Assembly (NCBI GenBank): GCA_964616875.1
Contig: CAZTSJ010000314.1
Coordinates: 1-43,283 of the forward strand
Origin: RBG-16-66-20 sp964616875
GTDB lineage: Bacteria; Pseudomonadota; Gammaproteobacteria; Burkholderiales; SG8-39
Length of the DNA stretch: 43,283 nucleotides
Reading direction: 5' to 3'
Shown: positions 40,269 to 43,283 of the stretch, piece after piece
Position numbering within the stretch: position 1 is the first letter of the stretch
How the letters are laid out: each line of letters starts with the position of its first letter
Made by a program: the position numbers and the translations under genes
Notes under the pieces: generated by a model
Told to the model about the DNA's origin: nothing
Database searches by the model: none
Seen by the model: only the letters and a program-made list of their open reading frames with translations

Positions 40269-41479
40269 ACCTTGATCCGGGCGTCGCCCGCCGCGTCCTC
40301 ATCTACTCATCGACGGGCCATGCCCTGATGCACATGATGACGGCGTTCTACGCCGTCATCGTGCTGACGCTCGCGGTCGAATGGAAGCTGCCGGCCGAGC
40401 AATTGCTTGCCCTGTATGCGCCCGCCACCGTTCTGCTCGGCGTCATGTCGCTGCCAGCGGGCTGGGCGTCCGACCGCTTCGGCGCGCCCGCCATGATGGT
40501 GCTGATGTTCCTCGGGCTCGGCCTGTCCTCGATCGCATGTGGCCTGGTGCCGGCAGGCGACGCCTGGCTGCTGTCGGCCGGCCTCTGCGGCATCGGCGTT
40601 TTCGGCGCGATCTACCATTCGTGCGGCATCGGCTGGATCATCCGCACCGCCAGGGAGCAAGGTCATGCGATGGGCGTGAACGGCCTGTGGGGGTCGGCCG
40701 GCCTCGCGCTCTATGGCGTCGTGCCGGCCGTGCTGATCACGCTCGCCTCGTGGCGCGCGGCCTTTATCGCTCCCGGCATCGTCTGCATCACTCTCGGACT
40801 GATGCTCTGGGTCGACCTCGTCCGCCGCCGCGTCGGCGACCGGCCGATGCCCGCGCGAGCAGGCGTTCAGCCGGGCAGGCGCGAGTTCTGGCGCGTCTTC
40901 TCTGTGCTTTCCGTCACCATGGCGCTGGGAGGCGTCATCTGGCAGGCGGTCATGTTCGGCGCGGCGCTGGTGTTCGAGAAGCACGTCCCAAACGTTCTGC
41001 TGCTCGGCCTCGCCGCCTCCATGATCTACGTCGTCTCCGGCCTGGCGCAGTACGCTCTCGGCCGGCGCATCATAGACCGCTATCCGCTCAAGACGACGTA
41101 CGTCGTCGCTTCGGCCCTGCAGATCGGAGCCATGCTGGCGCTGGCGGCGGGCGACGTCTGGCTGGCACTCGCAGGCGCGATCTTGTCGGCGGTGTTCTCG
41201 TCGGCCTCGGGGCCGGTCGAGAACATACTGATCGCGCGCTACACGCCGAGCCGCTACCACGGCCTCGGCTTCGGCGCGAAGTTCGTCGTGGCCTTCGGTG
41301 CAGCACCGCTCGCCATCCTGGCGATGGCCTGGGTCCGCGAGACGACCGGAAGTCTCGATCTTTTCTTCCTCGGCCTCGCCGGCGTCGCCACGGTCACCGC
41401 GGCCGTGGCGCTGCTGCTGCCCTCGAGCGATCTCGCGCGGGACGCAAGCGCGGCGTCCTTGCCTGTTGCAGCGGAGTAA
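40265..41479 (+). CDS. MFS transporter, probably for a hydroxy acid
   Basis: The 404-aa protein has about 12 hydrophobic helices and MFS-like features (LPAGWASDRFGAPAMMVLMF between helices 2 and 3, GIGWIIRTAREQGHAMGVNG). It is translationally coupled to the FMN oxidase, so it likely imports that enzyme's substrate. The substrate itself is inferred only from context. Confidence 0.87.
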   Translation: MNLDPGVARRVLIYSSTGHALMHMMTAFYAVIVLTLAVEWKLPAEQLLALYAPATVLLGVMSLPAGWASDRFGAPAMMVLMFLGLGLSSIACGLVPAGDAWLLSAGLCGIGVFGAIYHSCGIGWIIRTAREQGHAMGVNGLWGSAGLALYGVVPAVLITLASWRAAFIAPGIVCITLGLMLWVDLVRRRVGDRPMPARAGVQPGRREFWRVFSVLSVTMALGGVIWQAVMFGAALVFEKHVPNVLLLGLAASMIYVVSGLAQYALGRRIIDRYPLKTTYVVASALQIGAMLALAAGDVWLALAGAILSAVFSSASGPVENILIARYTPSRYHGLGFGAKFVVAFGAAPLAILAMAWVRETTGSLDLFFLGLAGVATVTAAVALLLPSSDLARDASAASLPVAAE

Positions 41480-41486
41480 CGGCGAT

Positions 41487-41638
41487 TCACCGCCCCCTCA
41501 GGTCGCCGGCCCAGGAGCCGACGATGCCGCCGCCCACGATGCGATGCGATGCGTGTCGTGGTCGAAGGTCAGCTTGCTGAAGCCCTCGTCGCGGGCGTTG
41601 GCGATGGCGCGCGCTGAGGCGGCCCACGGAAATTTCAT
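41487..41638 (-). pseudogene. lipoamide dehydrogenase C-terminal fragment, frameshifted
   Basis: The minus frame from ATG 41638 reads MKFPWAASARAIANARDEGF then SKLTFDHDTHRI, and the adjacent frame continues HRIVGGGIVGSWAGDL. Together these match the dimer-interface region of dihydrolipoamide dehydrogenase. The frame breaks at three tandem CATCG units; two units would restore one frame, so a 5-bp duplication probably caused the shift. Both ends of the gene are missing. Confidence 0.7.
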
Positions 41639-41701
41639 CCGTCCCTGGCCGCGCTGCATCGCATGATTTGCCCGTTCTCCCGCTCCCCGGTGCCGATTTG
41701 A

Positions 41702-41807
41702 ATGTCGGCTTCGGGTCGGAAGCCGTCGTTAGACCGCAAGTTCGCCGCACCGCAACGAAAACCCATTCGATTGGTCGGTATGACGGCTACCGGCCAAGAG
41801 CCGACAT
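41702..41807 (+). repeat. dispersed ~100-bp inverted-repeat element, copy E
   Basis: This is the clearest copy. The left end reads ATGTCGGCTTCGGGTCGG and the reverse complement of the right end reads ATGTCGGCTCTTGGCCGG; both continue with an AGCCGTC block, giving imperfect ~26-bp terminal inverted repeats. Each end is itself nearly palindromic. The core is TCGCCGCACCGCAACGAAAA. The flanking 41808-41975 shows no gene. Confidence 0.8.
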
Positions 41808-41975
41808 GGCGCAGCCGTCCTAGCGCAGCCTGAATCAATGCGGTGCCAGTCGGAATAATCGGCGCCCGAACGCTGTGTCTATTCGCGTGTGTTGTTTTGC
41901 GGTATTTTGTGTCCGCAGTCGTTTGGCTGCGACCCCTTGCATGCGGTCCAAACCATTACCCCGAGGATTACCGTC

Positions 41976-42659
41976 ATGACGTCAATCAAGAAAGCATCGG
42001 CGGTGGCACTGGCCATCGCTGCGGCGTTCGGCATAGCGGCCTGTGCATCACCAGGGAGTCTGCAATCCGAAATGAGCTTTTTTATCACCAGTGTTGGCAG
42101 CGGCAAGGGGGCGAATCTGGGCGGACTGGCCGGCGCCGACAAGCACTGCGAAGCGCTGGCGCAGGCGGCGGGCGCCGGCAACCGCACCTGGCGCGCGTAC
42201 CTCAGCACCAAGTCCCCGGCGTGGAATCAGCCCGGTGCGGTCGATGCGCGCGACCGCATTGGCACGGGCCCCTGGCAGAACGCCAAGGGCGTGGTCATCG
42301 CGCGCAACGTTGACGACCTGCATTCCCCAAACAACAACCTGAACAAGGAAACCGCGCTTGATGAAAAGGGGCAGCCGGTGAACGACCGCACCAAGTCGCC
42401 CAACAAGCACGACATCCTGACGGGCTCGCGGCCTGACGGCACGGCGTTTTCCGGTGGCGATCCCGACACGACCTGCAGCAACTGGACCAATGGCGGTACG
42501 GGCGGCGCAGCGATGATCGGGCACTTCGACCGCGGTAGCGTCGTGCCTTCTTCCTGGGGCACTTCCTGGAATTCTTCACATCTAACAGCAGGGTGCGACC
42601 AGGCAAGCCTGCCTAAGACCGGCGGCGCCGGATTGTTCTACTGCTTCGCCGCAAAGTAA
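41976..42659 (+). CDS. lectin-like (endostatin/C-type lectin fold) lipoprotein
   Basis: The 227-aa protein starts at ATG 41976 with GAGGA 8 bp upstream. The signal is MTSIKKASAVALAIAAAFGI with lipobox AACAS, so it is probably a lipoprotein. The mature part FFITSVGSGKGANLGGLAGA, DKHCEALAQAAGAGNRTWRA, DRIGTGPWQNAKGVVIARNV and PNKHDILTGSRPDGTAF fits a bacterial family annotated as lectin or endostatin-like with a C-type lectin fold and paired cysteines. Its ligand is unknown. An upstream in-frame start at 41889 would destroy the signal peptide. Confidence 0.8.
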   Translation: MTSIKKASAVALAIAAAFGIAACASPGSLQSEMSFFITSVGSGKGANLGGLAGADKHCEALAQAAGAGNRTWRAYLSTKSPAWNQPGAVDARDRIGTGPWQNAKGVVIARNVDDLHSPNNNLNKETALDEKGQPVNDRTKSPNKHDILTGSRPDGTAFSGGDPDTTCSNWTNGGTGGAAMIGHFDRGSVVPSSWGTSWNSSHLTAGCDQASLPKTGGAGLFYCFAAK

Positions 42660-42681
42660 CGGCGTGCAGCCGCGCGCTTGA

Positions 42682-43283
42682 TCAGAGCGGCGCGGTGCGC
42701 GTTGCGGCCAGCCACGGCCACTTCAGATCGAAGCGGCGGCCGTGGAGGAAATCGCTGAGCCAGGTTTTCTGCACCCAGTAGTGAAACGTCAGGAAAGCCA
42801 CAGCCGCAGTGAAGCTGCAGACCAGCAGGAACTTGAGCCCGGCTGGCAAATCGAACTGCACCAGCCACCAGCCAGCGAGGCATACCAGGGGCATGTGCAC
42901 GAGGAACATCCAGTAGGAAGACTGCGATACATACACGATCCAGGGAGAGTCCCGGTCGAAGAAACGTTGCGCGCCTCCCAGGAACAGGAAGACAAGTACC
43001 CAGGTGCACAGGCCGTTCGCGAGCACCGCGCCCAGATGCAGCGTGAAACTGGTTCCGCGCACGCCGTTGTCGAGGCCGCTCGCATAGATGGTCAGGGGAA
43101 ACAGGAAACCCGCGAGCAGGCCCCACGCGGGAATCCGTCGCGCCAGCACCTGCAGCACATCGCGGTAGTGATGGAAGAAATAGCCGAGCACGAAGAATGA
43201 ACCGTAGTAGACGAGCGAGGGCAGGTGAGGCGTGAAGTAGATGAATCCCTCATGCACCTGGCCACCGTGGTACGGCCACAGCG
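42682..43283 (-). CDS. acyltransferase family 3 membrane protein, C-terminal part (cut by window edge)
   Basis: About 200 codons of the C-terminal half are present; the frame stays open to the right edge (PYHGGQVHEGFIYFTPHLPS). It has five or more helices, including LVYYGSFFVLGYFFHHYRDV, YVSQSSYWMFLVHMPLVCLA and HYWVQKTWLSDFLHGR, typical of the OpgC/OatA-like acyltransferase-3 family that adds acyl groups to surface glycans. It is convergent with the lectin gene, 22 bp apart, with no clear terminator. Confidence 0.82.
   Translation of the reverse strand, partial: LWPYHGGQVHEGFIYFTPHLPSLVYYGSFFVLGYFFHHYRDVLQVLARRIPAWGLLAGFLFPLTIYASGLDNGVRGTSFTLHLGAVLANGLCTWVLVFLFLGGAQRFFDRDSPWIVYVSQSSYWMFLVHMPLVCLAGWWLVQFDLPAGLKFLLVCSFTAAVAFLTFHYWVQKTWLSDFLHGRRFDLKWPWLAATRTAPL

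Noticed and set aside
33969..41807. Integron cassette array with attC sites
   Set aside because: The repeats separate gene blocks and form hairpins, but no consistent GTTRRRY/RYYYAAC core sites are at the element ends (only a chance GTTAGAC in copy E), no integrase is visible, and blocks hold several genes on both strands.

Overview
The window is GC-rich chromosomal DNA from a betaproteobacterium, most likely a Burkholderiales-like or uncultured lineage. The evidence is the block trmJ-cysE-iscRSUA-hscBA-fdx-iscX with suhB divergent from trmJ, an MCE lipid transporter whose permease carries a STAS domain, and protein sequences of betaproteobacterial type throughout. No rRNA, tRNA, CRISPR array, IS transposase or integrase was recognised.

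Layout. (1) 1-4.0 kb: the start of an N-formylglutamate amidohydrolase gene (cut by the window edge) and a SAM methyltransferase on the minus strand, then a broken glyoxalase-like remnant and a two-gene type VI secretion fragment on the plus strand. The fragment is a TssL (DotU-TM-OmpA) with an N-terminal Asp-Pro-Glu/Asp-Ala-Thr repeat region and a TssM reduced to its soluble GTPase region. (2) 4.0-9.4 kb: a complete eight-gene isc operon on the minus strand. It reads from a sigma70-like promoter overlapped by two IscR type-1-like sites. (3) 9.4-15.7 kb: core genes cysE, trmJ, suhB, galE, an FKBP isomerase and mutS, closed by a bidirectional hairpin. (4) 15.7-19.2 kb: an MCE/Mla-type lipid ABC transporter (STAS-permease, ATPase, MCE protein, auxiliary lipoprotein). 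(5) 19.2-24.0 kb: tatD, an acyl-CoA synthetase, a REC-HD-GYP regulator that has lost expected metal ligands, a TonB-like protein and an exported ankyrin protein. (6) 24.0-29.4 kb: an atypical SDR with a zinc-finger-like N-terminus, a two-subunit aconitase-X enzyme next to a 7Fe ferredoxin, a cytochrome b561 plus Tat-exported molybdopterin oxidoreductase pair, and an exported intradiol-dioxygenase-like protein. (7) 29.4-33.9 kb: a five-gene Liv-type branched-chain amino acid/amide ABC transporter. (8) 33.9-43.3 kb: accessory DNA. It holds a lower-GC orphan gene, a PF04392-type binding protein, an OFA-like MFS carrier, a variant peptide deformylase, an RraA-like/FMN hydroxyacid oxidase/MFS catabolic set, a lipoamide dehydrogenase remnant, a lectin-like lipoprotein and part of an acyltransferase.

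The most unusual feature is in region 8. Five same-orientation copies (one ragged) of a roughly 100-106 bp element with imperfect terminal inverted repeats separate successive gene groups, giving a cassette-like arrangement without an obvious recombinase. The other leads are the TssL plus membrane-less TssM pair wedged between a glyoxalase remnant and the isc operon, the aconitase-X/ferredoxin operon whose swivel subunit lacks the usual serine-rich motif, and the SDR with no canonical catalytic tyrosine.

Identifications rest on reading conserved motifs by eye; no database search was run.
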